Program-made: the position numbers and the translations under genes
Notes under the pieces: model-generated
The model's database searches: none
What the model saw: only the letters and a program-made list of their open reading frames with translations
What the model was told of the DNA's origin: nothing
Assembly (NCBI RefSeq): GCF_004335085.1
Contig: NZ_RQRS01000009.1
Span: forward strand, 1-64,000
Source: Pedobacter nototheniae
GTDB lineage: Bacteria > Bacteroidota > Bacteroidia > Sphingobacteriales > Sphingobacteriaceae
Length of the DNA: 64,000 bases
Reading direction: 5' to 3'
Part shown: positions 54,116 through 63,069 of the stretch, one piece after another
How positions within the stretch are numbered: the first letter of the stretch is position 1
Layout of the letters: every line of letters begins with the position of its first letter

Positions 54116-54278
54116 GTTATTGTTGCAACAATAATTATCATTTGGTGTTATCACCAATCACTTAAAAATTCATCAATAAAACTTTGCTAAGGAATTAAAT
54201 AATCGCAGATACTAATGTGGTACGGTAATAACACCAACCACAGGTTTAATCTTATCCTTTGTTTCTAAACCTGACTTG
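54116..54278. other. Intergenic region before repeat copy 3
   Basis: No gene or recognised site is seen in this AT-rich stretch between the 85-residue gene and repeat copy 3. Confidence 0.6.
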
Positions 54279-54995
54279 AGTAAATGCCACCGATTCTTTA
54301 TCGGGGCAGCAACGGGAGCAGGACTGCAATTGCTAAGTAATGCTGTCCGTTCATTTCCAAATCAAACACATTAATTATTTGTAAAGCAAGGCCTGTGGTT
54401 CTTTTGAAACATGATTCCTGTTTTCCGCTATATCCCGATAGAAAAATCGGGGATGCCGCTACACCCAGGTTTAAAAACTTAGGTTAAACGCAGATTAAGG
54501 TTATATAACCCCAAAATTGGCGTTGTATAACCCTTAATTATACCCTCCAGATATATGTCGCGGGGTTCCTAACTGATAATTATACGTTCAGGAGACCAAC
54601 GATACGGTTGTATAACCCAAAAATATACGCTTACAACCCCAAAATTGGGGTTATATACCCCGAATTATACGTTCCGAACCTTAGCGTTATGCTTGTGTAA
54701 CCCCAAATTATATATCCAGAACCCCAACCGAGTAGTAAATTAACTCAACCGAGTAGTAAATTAAAAGAAGTGATATGTATTTAACAGCTTCGGATTAGTT
54801 TAATAAATCAAATTATACCTATACAACCTCAAATTAATGGTTAAACACCCATAATTATATATCTGCAACCTTAGCACAAGGGTTCTTCGAAAAGTAGCTT
54901 CAAAAAAGAGCAAAAAAATAGCCACGGAATCACGAAATTAACACGAAATATTTTCCGTGGTTTCAGTGTTTCCGAGGCATATAGCTTAAAGAAAT
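54279..54995 (-). repeat. Non-coding dispersed repeat, copy 3
   Basis: This non-coding copy matches copy 2 over 54322-54995 (674 bases in each) and matches copy 1 further out to about 54279. Strand is given so that the hairpin end comes first, reading away from oxyR (minus strand), whose stop at 55030 is 34 bases away. The layout is the same as in the other copies: a 58-nt hairpin (54921-54978), iterated units, a palindrome AACCCCAAAATTGGGGTT, and a distal hairpin near 54441-54462 (TCCCGAT, loop, ATCGGGGA). Confidence 0.9.
54912..54978 (-). terminator. Repeat-borne terminator of oxyR
   Basis: On the minus strand the 58-nt hairpin (54978 to 54921, one arm mismatch GCCTCGGAAA) is followed by seven T (54918-54912). 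It lies 52 bases past the oxyR stop. Confidence 0.6.
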
Positions 54996-55029
54996 CGCAA
55001 TGGCGACCGCCTCTAATAATATACAGAAA

Positions 55030-55962
55030 CTAAATCCCCACAATATCTTTCTTTTTACGCTGTTTCATTGCCTTTGGAATTATCTCTAAAATTTCATCCT
55101 TCAAGGCATTTAGCATGCGCTTTTTAATGAAGTTTTTATGTGTAACCAAGCTAATCTCTCTTACTGGCTCAGGAGATTTGAAATGACGGATTTTGCTGGT
55201 TTGTTTAGTGCTTAATTCTGCAATGGCCAATTCGGGCAGCAATGTTGCGCCACCATTTAAATCCACCATTCTAACAAGTGTTTCTACACTTCCAGTATTA
55301 TATTCTAAACCTTGTAATCTATTATTTTTTGTTGATCGGCAAATATTTAAAACCTGATTACGCATACAATGTCCTTCATTTAAAAGCCAAATATTCTCAT
55401 CATTTAAATCCTCGGCATCAACTGCCTTCTTTTTATATAGCTTACTATTTTTACTGATATAGCTTACAAAGTTTTCGTAATAAAGAGGTAGTTCAGTAAT
55501 GTTAGCATCAGTTAAAGGCGTAGCTAAAATACCGCAATCTAATACGCCAGTTTTAAGGTGATGAATAATATCTTCGGTCGTATATTCCCAAATCAACAAT
55601 TTTAAATCTGGGTATTTCTCTAACATTGCCGAAATTACTTCGGGTAATAAATATGGCGCTACCGTTGGAATTACTCCAATTCTTAATTCACCTAAAACAT
55701 CTTGCTGTTGACTGCTAATTAATTCTTTAATCTTCCCGCTCTCTTGTAAAATTATCCTGGCTTGGGCTATAACCTGAGCTCCAATTTCTGTTGGTGTAAC
55801 GGGCTGCTTACTCCTATCGAATATTTTAACACTAATTAATTCTTCCAGCTTTTGAACTTGCATACTTAGCGTTGGCTGGGTTACAAAACATTTATCAGCA
55901 GCAGTTACAAAACTTCTGTAAGTATCTACTGCAACAATATATTCAAGCTGAACTAAAGTCAT
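55030..55962 (-). CDS. oxyR: Hydrogen peroxide-responsive LysR-type regulator
   Basis: The 310-residue regulator has an N-terminal winged helix-turn-helix (about 1-60, FVTAADKCFVTQPTLSMQVQKLEE) and a LysR substrate domain. Cys199 and Cys208 in NEGHCMRNQVLNIC match the positions and spacing of the peroxide-sensing disulfide of E. coli OxyR. It should activate antioxidant genes on oxidation. No catalase or Dps gene is adjacent; sodA lies about 1.7 kb away. Repeat copy 3 begins past its stop. Confidence 0.93.
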   Translation of the reverse strand: MTLVQLEYIVAVDTYRSFVTAADKCFVTQPTLSMQVQKLEELISVKIFDRSKQPVTPTEIGAQVIAQARIILQESGKIKELISSQQQDVLGELRIGVIPTVAPYLLPEVISAMLEKYPDLKLLIWEYTTEDIIHHLKTGVLDCGILATPLTDANITELPLYYENFVSYISKNSKLYKKKAVDAEDLNDENIWLLNEGHCMRNQVLNICRSTKNNRLQGLEYNTGSVETLVRMVDLNGGATLLPELAIAELSTKQTSKIRHFKSPEPVREISLVTHKNFIKKRMLNALKDEILEIIPKAMKQRKKKDIVGI

Positions 55963-56083
55963 ATAGTTAAAATTTATTAATTACTTCAAATATATCGATT
56001 TTAATTATGATAAATTGAATGAGATAATGCCAAGTTTCATAAAATATACAATCATTTTATCACTCACTCATTCCATCATTATT

Positions 56084-57010
56084 TTAATATCTGCTTTCAA
56101 AATCTTGGTAAGCTAAAGCAATTCCTTCAGGGAGTTCTATTTTATGCTTCCAGCCTAAAGCATGTAATTTACTTACATCCATCAATTTACGGGGCGTACC
56201 ATCTGGTTTAGTGGCATCAAAAACTAATTTACCTTCAAAACCTAAAACATCCTTAATTAATAAGGCTAAATCTTTAATCGTTAAATCATGGCCGGTGCCA
56301 ATATTGATTAGATTTGGCTCATTATAGTTCTGCATTAAAAAATAACAGGCATCAGCTAAATCATCGGCAAATAAAAATTCACGCATAGGTGAGCCTGATC
56401 CCCAAACCACGATTTCTTGATCACCATTAATCTTTGCTTCATGCACCTTACGAATTAACGCAGGTAAAACATGAGAATTTTGCGGATGATAATTATCATT
56501 ATAACCATAAAGGTTTGTTGGCATTACCGAAATAAAATTACAGCCATATTGGGCACGATACGCATCGCACATTTTAATACCTGCAATTTTAGCAATAGCG
56601 TAAGGTTCGTTAGTTTCCTCTAAAGTTCCTGTTAAAAGGTAATCTTCCTTTAAGGGTTGAGCAGCCATTTTAGGGTAAATACAACTCGAGCCTAAAAACA
56701 TTAGTTTTGTTACCTCATTTACATAAGCACTATGAATAACATTATTTTGAATGGCTAAATTTTCATAAAGGAAATCAGCCCGGTAAGTATTATTGGCAAC
56801 AATACCACCAACTTTTGCCGCAGCTAAAAAAACATATTCAGGTTTTTCAGCTGCAAAAAAATCTGCTACAGCTTGCTGATTGCGAAGATCAAGCTCAGCC
56901 GATGTTCTTGTTAACAAATTAGTAAATCCTTCTTTTTGTAGTTTACGATAAATAGCAGAACCTACCATTCCGCGGTGACCTGCAACGTATATTTTAGCCG
57001 ATTTTTCCAA
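56084..57010 (-). CDS. fcl: GDP-L-fucose synthase
   Basis: The 308-residue enzyme has the NADP-binding loop GHRGMVGS (11-18), GSSCIYP (107-113) with catalytic Ser, and catalytic Tyr137 and Lys141 (EPYAIAK). It makes GDP-L-fucose from GDP-4-keto-6-deoxymannose. The start is TTG; the N-terminus [14 protein letters not shown] agrees with homologues, so I accept it. A -7 box TATTTTTG lies about 22 bases upstream on the minus strand. The partner gmd gene is not in this window. Confidence 0.93.
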   Translation of the reverse strand: MEKSAKIYVAGHRGMVGSAIYRKLQKEGFTNLLTRTSAELDLRNQQAVADFFAAEKPEYVFLAAAKVGGIVANNTYRADFLYENLAIQNNVIHSAYVNEVTKLMFLGSSCIYPKMAAQPLKEDYLLTGTLEETNEPYAIAKIAGIKMCDAYRAQYGCNFISVMPTNLYGYNDNYHPQNSHVLPALIRKVHEAKINGDQEIVVWGSGSPMREFLFADDLADACYFLMQNYNEPNLINIGTGHDLTIKDLALLIKDVLGFEGKLVFDATKPDGTPRKLMDVSKLHALGWKHKIELPEGIALAYQDFESRY

Positions 57011-57126
57011 AACTTATTCTTTTTAATGCACGCAAAAATACAAAATAACCACCAACAGATGGCTTTGCGCATTGGCAAATAAATTATACCCACAGTGCTT
57101 TTTGTAATTAAGTAAGCAATTAATAT

Positions 57127-57134
57127 TAAATTTG
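57127..57134 (+). promoter_or_regulatory. trmB -7 box
   Basis: TAAATTTG fits TAnnTTTG and ends 17 bases upstream of the trmB GTG. Confidence 0.45.
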
Positions 57135-57151
57135 CAGCTTAAATTTTAATA

Positions 57152-57802
57152 GTGGGTAAAGATAAACTTAGACGTTTTGCCGAAATAGAAACATTTGCAA
57201 ACGTATATCAATTAGATCAAGGAAAGGTTTTAAAAGGCAACTGGGCAAAAGATCATTTTAAAAATAGCAATCCAATTGTATTGGAACTTGCTTGTGGTAA
57301 AGGCGAATATTCGGTTAACCTGGCATCCTTATTTCCTGAAAAAAACTTTATAGGTGTGGATTATAAAGGCAATAGAATTTGGAGAGGTGCAAAAACTGCC
57401 CTTGAGGACGGAATCAATAATGTTGCTTTTTTACGCATTCAGATAGAGAATTTATTGGATTATTTTGAAGCTGGTGAGATTGACGAAATTTGGATTACAT
57501 TTCCTGATCCGCAGCCTCAGGATAGCAGAGAGAAAAAGCGCCTTACTTTCCCTGCATTTTTAGATCGTTATAAAGTTATTTTAAAACCAGGTGGAAAGGT
57601 AAATCTAAAAACTGATAATGATGGTTTATATGCTTACACTTGCGAGAAAGTTAATGAGCTATGCTTACCTGTGCATAAAAATACAGATCATTTGTATACT
57701 TCAGATTTGGTTGATAACGTTTTATCCATAAAAACCTACTACGAAAAGAAATACTTGCTACACGATAAAAACATTAACTATATTCAATTCTCATTTGAAT
57801 AA
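57152..57802 (+). CDS. trmB: tRNA (guanine-N7)-methyltransferase
   Basis: The 216-residue methyltransferase starts at GTG. The SAM-binding motif LELACGKGEYSV and the family motif TFPDPQPQDSREKKRL identify TrmB, which methylates G46 of tRNAs. The length is normal. It lies 3 bases upstream of the alkyltransferase-like gene, so the two are probably an operon. Confidence 0.95.
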   Translation: MGKDKLRRFAEIETFANVYQLDQGKVLKGNWAKDHFKNSNPIVLELACGKGEYSVNLASLFPEKNFIGVDYKGNRIWRGAKTALEDGINNVAFLRIQIENLLDYFEAGEIDEIWITFPDPQPQDSREKKRLTFPAFLDRYKVILKPGGKVNLKTDNDGLYAYTCEKVNELCLPVHKNTDHLYTSDLVDNVLSIKTYYEKKYLLHDKNINYIQFSFE

Positions 57803-57805
57803 AAT

Positions 57806-58141
57806 ATGGATACAAACTTTTACGAACAGGTTTTTGAAATAGCCCGCTTAATCCCAAAGGGAAGGGTTACTTCTTACGGTGCAATCGCTAAAAGTTTGGG
57901 CGCAGCAAAATCTTCCAGAATGGTTGGTCATGCCATGAGGTATTCGGGCTTGGCACATCCAAAAGTTCCGGCACATAGAGTGGTTAACAGCAGTGGTTTG
58001 CTTACTGGTAAATTTCACTTTGAAGATCCTAATATGATGCAGGAACTATTAGAAAAGGAAGGCGTAGCGGTTAAAAACGACAAAGTGGTCAATTTCAAAA
58101 AGATATTTTGGGATCCTTTGGAAGAAGTTAACCTCGATTAA
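57806..58141 (+). CDS. Alkyltransferase-like (ATL) protein
   Basis: The 111-residue protein has the DNA-binding and active-site fold of O6-alkylguanine-DNA alkyltransferases, with GRVTSYGAIAKSLG and the arginine finger SRMVGHAMR. The active-site PCHRV is PAHRV here (Ala56), so it cannot accept the alkyl group. Such ATL proteins bind O6-alkylguanine and hand it to nucleotide excision repair. It follows trmB by 3 bases. Confidence 0.92.
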   Translation: MDTNFYEQVFEIARLIPKGRVTSYGAIAKSLGAAKSSRMVGHAMRYSGLAHPKVPAHRVVNSSGLLTGKFHFEDPNMMQELLEKEGVAVKNDKVVNFKKIFWDPLEEVNLD

Positions 58142-58201
58142 TTTTAGTTAAAAATTAACACCATTCTCTCAATTTAAAAATCATTAACTCAATAATTAAA
58201 C

Positions 58202-58543
58202 ATGGGAAAGCTTGTAGAAGAATTTAATGGCTATCGTGAAAAAATGAACGATAGAATAATGGAAACGGCCAACACAAATATTAAAAGGTTTTTTGCGCTT
58301 GATACAACTTCATATGCCGATGGCGCTTTAAATGTTAAAACTAAAGAAATGCTAGGTTTAGTTGCTTCTATGGTTTTGCGTTGCGATGATTGTATTAAAT
58401 ATCACTTAGGTAAATGTTATGATGCTGGCGTAAATACCGATGAAATGAACGAGATATTTATGATTGCCAATTTAGTTGGTGGCAGCATTGTTATTCCGCA
58501 TTACAGAAGAGCTGTAGAGTATTGGGATGAGCTTAATGCCTAA
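58202..58543 (+). CDS. Carboxymuconolactone decarboxylase-family protein
   Basis: The 113-residue protein is a CMD/AhpD-like domain. Cys61 and Cys64 with His68 in LRCDDCIKYHLGKCY form the redox CxxC...H site of the AhpD-like branch, so it is likely a peroxidase-type or thiol oxidoreductase protein and not a true decarboxylase. It lies 60 bases after the ATL gene. Confidence 0.88.
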   Translation: MGKLVEEFNGYREKMNDRIMETANTNIKRFFALDTTSYADGALNVKTKEMLGLVASMVLRCDDCIKYHLGKCYDAGVNTDEMNEIFMIANLVGGSIVIPHYRRAVEYWDELNA

Positions 58544-58593
58544 TTTGTATCAGCAAAACTTGCGGTTTAAAGCAAAATAATTAAAAAAGTCTT

Positions 58594-58660
58594 CATTGCG
58601 AGGTACGAAGTGATCTTTTGGGTTTTTCTAATATCGTTTAAGGTTGATCCGTGCTTCGCA
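58594..58660. repeat. Dispersed palindromic repeat, copy B
   Basis: CATTGCGAGGTACGAAGTGATC is followed by an arm GATCCGTGCTTCGCA. The first arm matches copy A at 42743 in pattern (CATTGCnAGGnACGAAG). It lies between the CMD-family gene and tag. Confidence 0.55.
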
Positions 58661-58712
58661 AAAATATTTTGAAAATACTTCAGTCTAATAAATTACCTAA
58701 CAACACTTTTAA

Positions 58713-59282
58713 ATGACAACTACAAGCTTAATAAGATGTTCTTGGGCTACATCAGATCCGCTTTACATAAAATATCATGATGAAGAATGGGGCAAACCAA
58801 CTTACGATGATAAAACGCTATTTGAATTCTTGATTCTGGAAGGTGCACAAGCGGGTTTAAGCTGGATTACCATTTTACGGAGACGAGAAAATTACAGAAA
58901 AGCTTTTGCTGATTTTGATGTAGAAAATGTGGCGGCTTTTAATGAAAATGATTTAGAAAGATTAATGCAGGATACAGGAATTATTCGCAACAGGTTAAAG
59001 GTAAATAGCGCAATAACCAACGCAAAATTGTTTATTGAGGTTCAAAAAGAATTTGGTAGTTTTTCCAATTACATCTGGGCATATTTACCGGATGGAAAAC
59101 CAATTGAAAATCAAGTTGAGAAAATGAGTGATGTGCCCCCAAGAACAGAATTATCTGACAAAATTAGTAATGACATGAAAAAACGTGGCTTTAAATTTTT
59201 TGGCACTACCATTTGTTATGCATATATGCAAGCTACCGGAATGGTAAACGATCACTTGATAAATTGCTGCGCTAGAAATTAA
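58713..59282 (+). CDS. tag: DNA-3-methyladenine glycosylase I
   Basis: The 189-residue enzyme has the Tag motifs RCSW and YHDEEWG near the N-terminus, LEGAQAGLSWITILRRRE in the middle, and NDHLINCC at the end; Cys9, His and the terminal His/Cys residues make the zinc site. It removes 3-methyladenine from DNA. Its stop overlaps that of the next, converging gene by 4 bases. Confidence 0.95.
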   Translation: MTTTSLIRCSWATSDPLYIKYHDEEWGKPTYDDKTLFEFLILEGAQAGLSWITILRRRENYRKAFADFDVENVAAFNENDLERLMQDTGIIRNRLKVNSAITNAKLFIEVQKEFGSFSNYIWAYLPDGKPIENQVEKMSDVPPRTELSDKISNDMKKRGFKFFGTTICYAYMQATGMVNDHLINCCARN

Positions 59283-59971
59283 TTCTTTTTTTCATTATAA
59301 GCTTTCACCAACTCTATAACATCTCTACTATTCAGCTCAGTATTTGCTTCAACTTTTTCTAATAATTCAGGTTGATCTCCTAACTTTTGCAATAAAATAC
59401 TTTTTACTGCAGATTTTTTATCGGCCTCTGTTATGGCTTTAATTGGCAATTCCTGCATGGGTCCTGTACCTGGTTTTTCAATAAAATATCTAACTGCCGG
59501 GCTGCCTGCAAGTTTTTCAGATCGATCATTTCTTCCACCAATACCGCCCCCAATACTAATGCCACCGCCCAAACCCATGCCGCTATAACCGCCTGTGCCG
59601 GCGCCAATGCCAACTGATGGACTAAACCTTACTTTTCGTTGTTTTTGAGCAGGCACCAACGTACCACCGCCAAAAGCATATAAGTTTACCGCACCCATTT
59701 CTATTACCTTAACAAAACGATATTCGAAATTTTTGCCGTTTGCAAAACCCTTGCTTAAATAAGTATCGCCATTCCAAAAGAAACTTTTTACATTTCCTGC
59801 AGAAAGTACCACATCGGTTTCATCATTTTGACTAATAAACACGGCAAAATAATCAGTTCCTTTAATGGTACCGCGTATAACTTCATCATCACTTCTAACC
59901 ACAAAATCCTGTGCTAAAACCACAGTTACGCTTAAGAAAAATAATACCGTAAATATTTTAAGAATCTTCAT
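59279..59971 (-). CDS. Secreted protein with glycine-rich linker
   Basis: I do not recognise a family for this 230-residue protein. It has a signal peptide (about 1-20), a beta-rich N-terminal half (about 22-110), a glycine-rich stretch (about 118-150, including GGISIGGGIGG), and a helical C-terminal region (ADKKSAVKSILLQKL). Its 3' end overlaps tag by 4 bases. The role is unknown. Confidence 0.75.
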   Translation of the reverse strand: MKILKIFTVLFFLSVTVVLAQDFVVRSDDEVIRGTIKGTDYFAVFISQNDETDVVLSAGNVKSFFWNGDTYLSKGFANGKNFEYRFVKVIEMGAVNLYAFGGGTLVPAQKQRKVRFSPSVGIGAGTGGYSGMGLGGGISIGGGIGGRNDRSEKLAGSPAVRYFIEKPGTGPMQELPIKAITEADKKSAVKSILLQKLGDQPELLEKVEANTELNSRDVIELVKAYNEKKN

Positions 59972-60206
59972 ATGTTAGCTATCTAAACCAATAACGTCAG
60001 TTTTAAATAAAAGTATAAATAATGCACCAAACGCTTATCAATTTTTGAGAATTCCTCAAATTATTCCCATAAGCAAAGATAGAAAATCTCTTTATAGAGT
60101 AACTGACTAACGTATTTAATGTTACCTCATGCCAGTTTCAATTTAATTTATATTTCGCTCTAATTACTTTTCAGTTAAATTATCCTTTAATCTTTTTCTA
60201 AACCTT

Positions 60207-60214
60207 TAACTTTG
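60207..60214 (+). promoter_or_regulatory. polA -7 box
   Basis: TAACTTTG fits TAnnTTTG and ends 50 bases upstream of the polA ATG. Confidence 0.4.
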
Positions 60215-60264
60215 GTTACTTTTAATCCAAATCTGTGAAATCACATTTTTGAAATCAATATTTT

Positions 60265-63069
60265 ATGAAAAAACTCTTTCTTTTAGATGGAATGGCGCTG
60301 ATGTATCGGGCGCATTTTGCGTTAAGTAAAAACCCTCGATTTACCTCTACAGGGATAAATACTTCGGCAGTTATGGGATTTACCAATACATTACTTGATG
60401 TACTAAAGAAAGAAAAACCAACACATATTGCCGTAGTTTTCGATACTGAAGCACCAACAGAAAGACATACTTCTTTTGAAGCATATAAAGCACACCGCCA
60501 GGCAATGCCTGAAGATCTGGCTGCTGCAATGCCATATGTGATCAAATTAATAACAGGTTTTAATATTCCTGTAATCACATCTGACGGTTACGAAGCGGAT
60601 GACATTATTGGAACATTAGCCAAAAAGGCGGAGCAAAAAGGTTATCAGGTTTATTGTATGACGCCTGATAAGGATTTTGCGCAACTGGTTTCTGAAAATA
60701 TTTTTATTTATAAACCTGCCCGCATGGGTAACGATATGGAAATACTTGGCGTTAAAGAGATTTTAGCCAAGTGGGAAATAGAAAATGTATTACAAGTTAT
60801 TGATATTTTAGGTTTATGGGGAGATGCTGTTGATAATATTCCAGGTATACCAGGGATTGGCGAAAAAACCGCAAAACTATTAATTAAGCAATATGGCTCA
60901 ATGGAAAATATTATCGCCAACAGCCACGAATTGAAAGGTAAACAACGCGAAAATATTGAAAATTTTGCCGAACAAGGGTTAATTTCAAAAAAGCTAGCGA
61001 CTATTTTATTGGATGTTCCTGTTGAGCTTAATGAGCAAGAACTAGAATTGTGCGATCCTAGCCGCGATTTATTGGAGCCCCTTTTTACTGAGTTAGAATT
61101 TAGAACACTTGGAAAAAGAGTTTTTGGTGATGGATTTTCAGTAACCACTGCCAAATTTCAGGAAGGTACACAAACAGATCTTTTTGGAAACCAGCCAGGC
61201 GAAGCCATTCAGTATACCAATACTATTGAAGAAGAACCTGTAGAAAAACTGCCAGCTAAAACTATAGAAAATACTGAACACAACTATCAATTAGTTGATA
61301 CGGCAGAGAAACGTGCCGATTTAATTAAACTTCTTTTAGCACAGAGCCGGATTTCCTTTGATACAGAAACCACTGGAACAGACGCTAATATGGCCGACTT
61401 AGTTGGTTTATCATTCTCTATAAAACCAGGAGAGGGTTATTACATTCCTGTTTCTGCAGTTAGAGAAGAAGCACAAGCCATTGTTGATGAATTTAGAGTG
61501 GTGCTTGAAAATGATAAGATTGAAAAGATTGGACAAAATACAAAATACGATATTTTAGTATTGAAATGGTACGGTGTACAGGTTGCAGGTAAACTTTTCG
61601 ATACTATGCTTGCCCATTATTTAATTGATCCGGATACACGCCATGGAATGGATGTTTTATCGGAAAATTATCTTGGTTATTCGCCAATTTCAATTACCAC
61701 TTTAATTGGTCCTAAAGGAAAAAACCAAGGCACCATGCGTGATGTTCCTGTAGAAAATGTGGTTGATTATGCCGCAGAAGATGCTGACGTAACCTTGCAA
61801 CTGGCACATATTTTTGAGCCTAAACTTAAAGAACTTAATGCAGCAAAACTAGCAGAGGAAATTGAAAACCCTTTAGTTTACGTTTTAGCTGATATAGAAA
61901 AAGAAGGGGTAAGAATTGATATCGAAACTTTAAAAACATATTCTGCCGAGCTTGAAAAAGACATCATCAGGTTTGAGCAAAATGTATATGATAAGGCTGG
62001 CATCAAATTCAATTTAGCTTCACCAAAGCAATTGGGAGAGGTTTTATTCGATAAACTACAGCTTGATCCTAAAGCAAAAAAGACTAAAACTGGCCAATAC
62101 CAAACAGGAGAAGATGTTTTAACGGCTTTGGCTAGTAAAAGCGATATTGTTCAGGATATTCTGGATTTCCGTCAGCTACAAAAGCTAAAATCTACTTATG
62201 TGGATGCTTTACCCCTAATGGTTAACTCAAAAACGGGCCGTGTACATACATCATATAACCAAGCTGTGGCTGCCACAGGAAGACTAAGTTCTAACAATCC
62301 AAATCTACAAAACATTCCAATTCGTACCGAAAGAGGAAGGGAAGTACGCAAGGCTTTTATCGCCAGAGATGAAAATCATATTCTATTATCTGCCGATTAC
62401 TCGCAAATTGAGTTACGTATAATCGCCCACATCAGTCAGGAAGAAAATATGATTGATGCTTTTAATAAAGGAATTGATATCCACACCGCAACCGCTGCCA
62501 AAGTTTATGGTATTGGTATTGATGAGGTAGATGGCACACAACGCCGCAATGCTAAGGCGGTAAATTTTGGGATTATTTATGGTCAATCTGCTTTCGGATT
62601 ATCTCAAAATCTAGGTATACCACGTAAAGAAGCGGCAGAAATTATTGAGCAATATTTTGCACAATACCCGGGTATTAAGCGTTACATGAGCGATACGATG
62701 AACTTTGCAAGAGAGAATGGCTTTGTAGAAACCATTATGGGTCGTAGGCGCTACTTGAGAGACATTAACTCGGCTAACCAGACTGTAAGAGGCTTTGCAG
62801 AGCGAAATGCGATTAACGCACCTATACAAGGCTCAGCCGCTGATATGATTAAAATAGCGATGATTAATATCCATAAAGATATGAAAGCGCAAAATTTACA
62901 ATCTACCATGACCATGCAAGTTCATGATGAGTTGGTTTTTGATGTATTAAAATCAGAAAAGGAAATCATGAAAGCTATTATTCAGGATAGAATGAAAAAT
63001 GCCATAAAAACAACCGTTCCAATTGTGGTAGAAATTGGTGAGGGAGATAACTGGTTAGCAGCACATTAA
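60265..63069 (+). CDS. polA: DNA polymerase I
   Basis: The 934-residue enzyme has a 5'-3' exonuclease domain (about 1-290), a 3'-5' exonuclease domain with DTETTGTD, IGQNTKYD and DYAAEDAD all intact, and a family A polymerase domain with LLSADYSQIELRIIAH, RRNAKAVNFGIIYG and QVHDELVFDV. Proofreading therefore looks active. It fills gaps in repair and removes RNA primers. The stop codon overlaps the ATG of the TonB/MORN gene (TAATG). Confidence 0.97.
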   Translation: MKKLFLLDGMALMYRAHFALSKNPRFTSTGINTSAVMGFTNTLLDVLKKEKPTHIAVVFDTEAPTERHTSFEAYKAHRQAMPEDLAAAMPYVIKLITGFNIPVITSDGYEADDIIGTLAKKAEQKGYQVYCMTPDKDFAQLVSENIFIYKPARMGNDMEILGVKEILAKWEIENVLQVIDILGLWGDAVDNIPGIPGIGEKTAKLLIKQYGSMENIIANSHELKGKQRENIENFAEQGLISKKLATILLDVPVELNEQELELCDPSRDLLEPLFTELEFRTLGKRVFGDGFSVTTAKFQEGTQTDLFGNQPGEAIQYTNTIEEEPVEKLPAKTIENTEHNYQLVDTAEKRADLIKLLLAQSRISFDTETTGTDANMADLVGLSFSIKPGEGYYIPVSAVREEAQAIVDEFRVVLENDKIEKIGQNTKYDILVLKWYGVQVAGKLFDTMLAHYLIDPDTRHGMDVLSENYLGYSPISITTLIGPKGKNQGTMRDVPVENVVDYAAEDADVTLQLAHIFEPKLKELNAAKLAEEIENPLVYVLADIEKEGVRIDIETLKTYSAELEKDIIRFEQNVYDKAGIKFNLASPKQLGEVLFDKLQLDPKAKKTKTGQYQTGEDVLTALASKSDIVQDILDFRQLQKLKSTYVDALPLMVNSKTGRVHTSYNQAVAATGRLSSNNPNLQNIPIRTERGREVRKAFIARDENHILLSADYSQIELRIIAHISQEENMIDAFNKGIDIHTATAAKVYGIGIDEVDGTQRRNAKAVNFGIIYGQSAFGLSQNLGIPRKEAAEIIEQYFAQYPGIKRYMSDTMNFARENGFVETIMGRRRYLRDINSANQTVRGFAERNAINAPIQGSAADMIKIAMINIHKDMKAQNLQSTMTMQVHDELVFDVLKSEKEIMKAIIQDRMKNAIKTTVPIVVEIGEGDNWLAAH

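Noticed and set aside
58202-58543. True carboxymuconolactone decarboxylase
   Set aside because: The CxxC...H site is of the AhpD-like redox branch, and no protocatechuate pathway genes are nearby.
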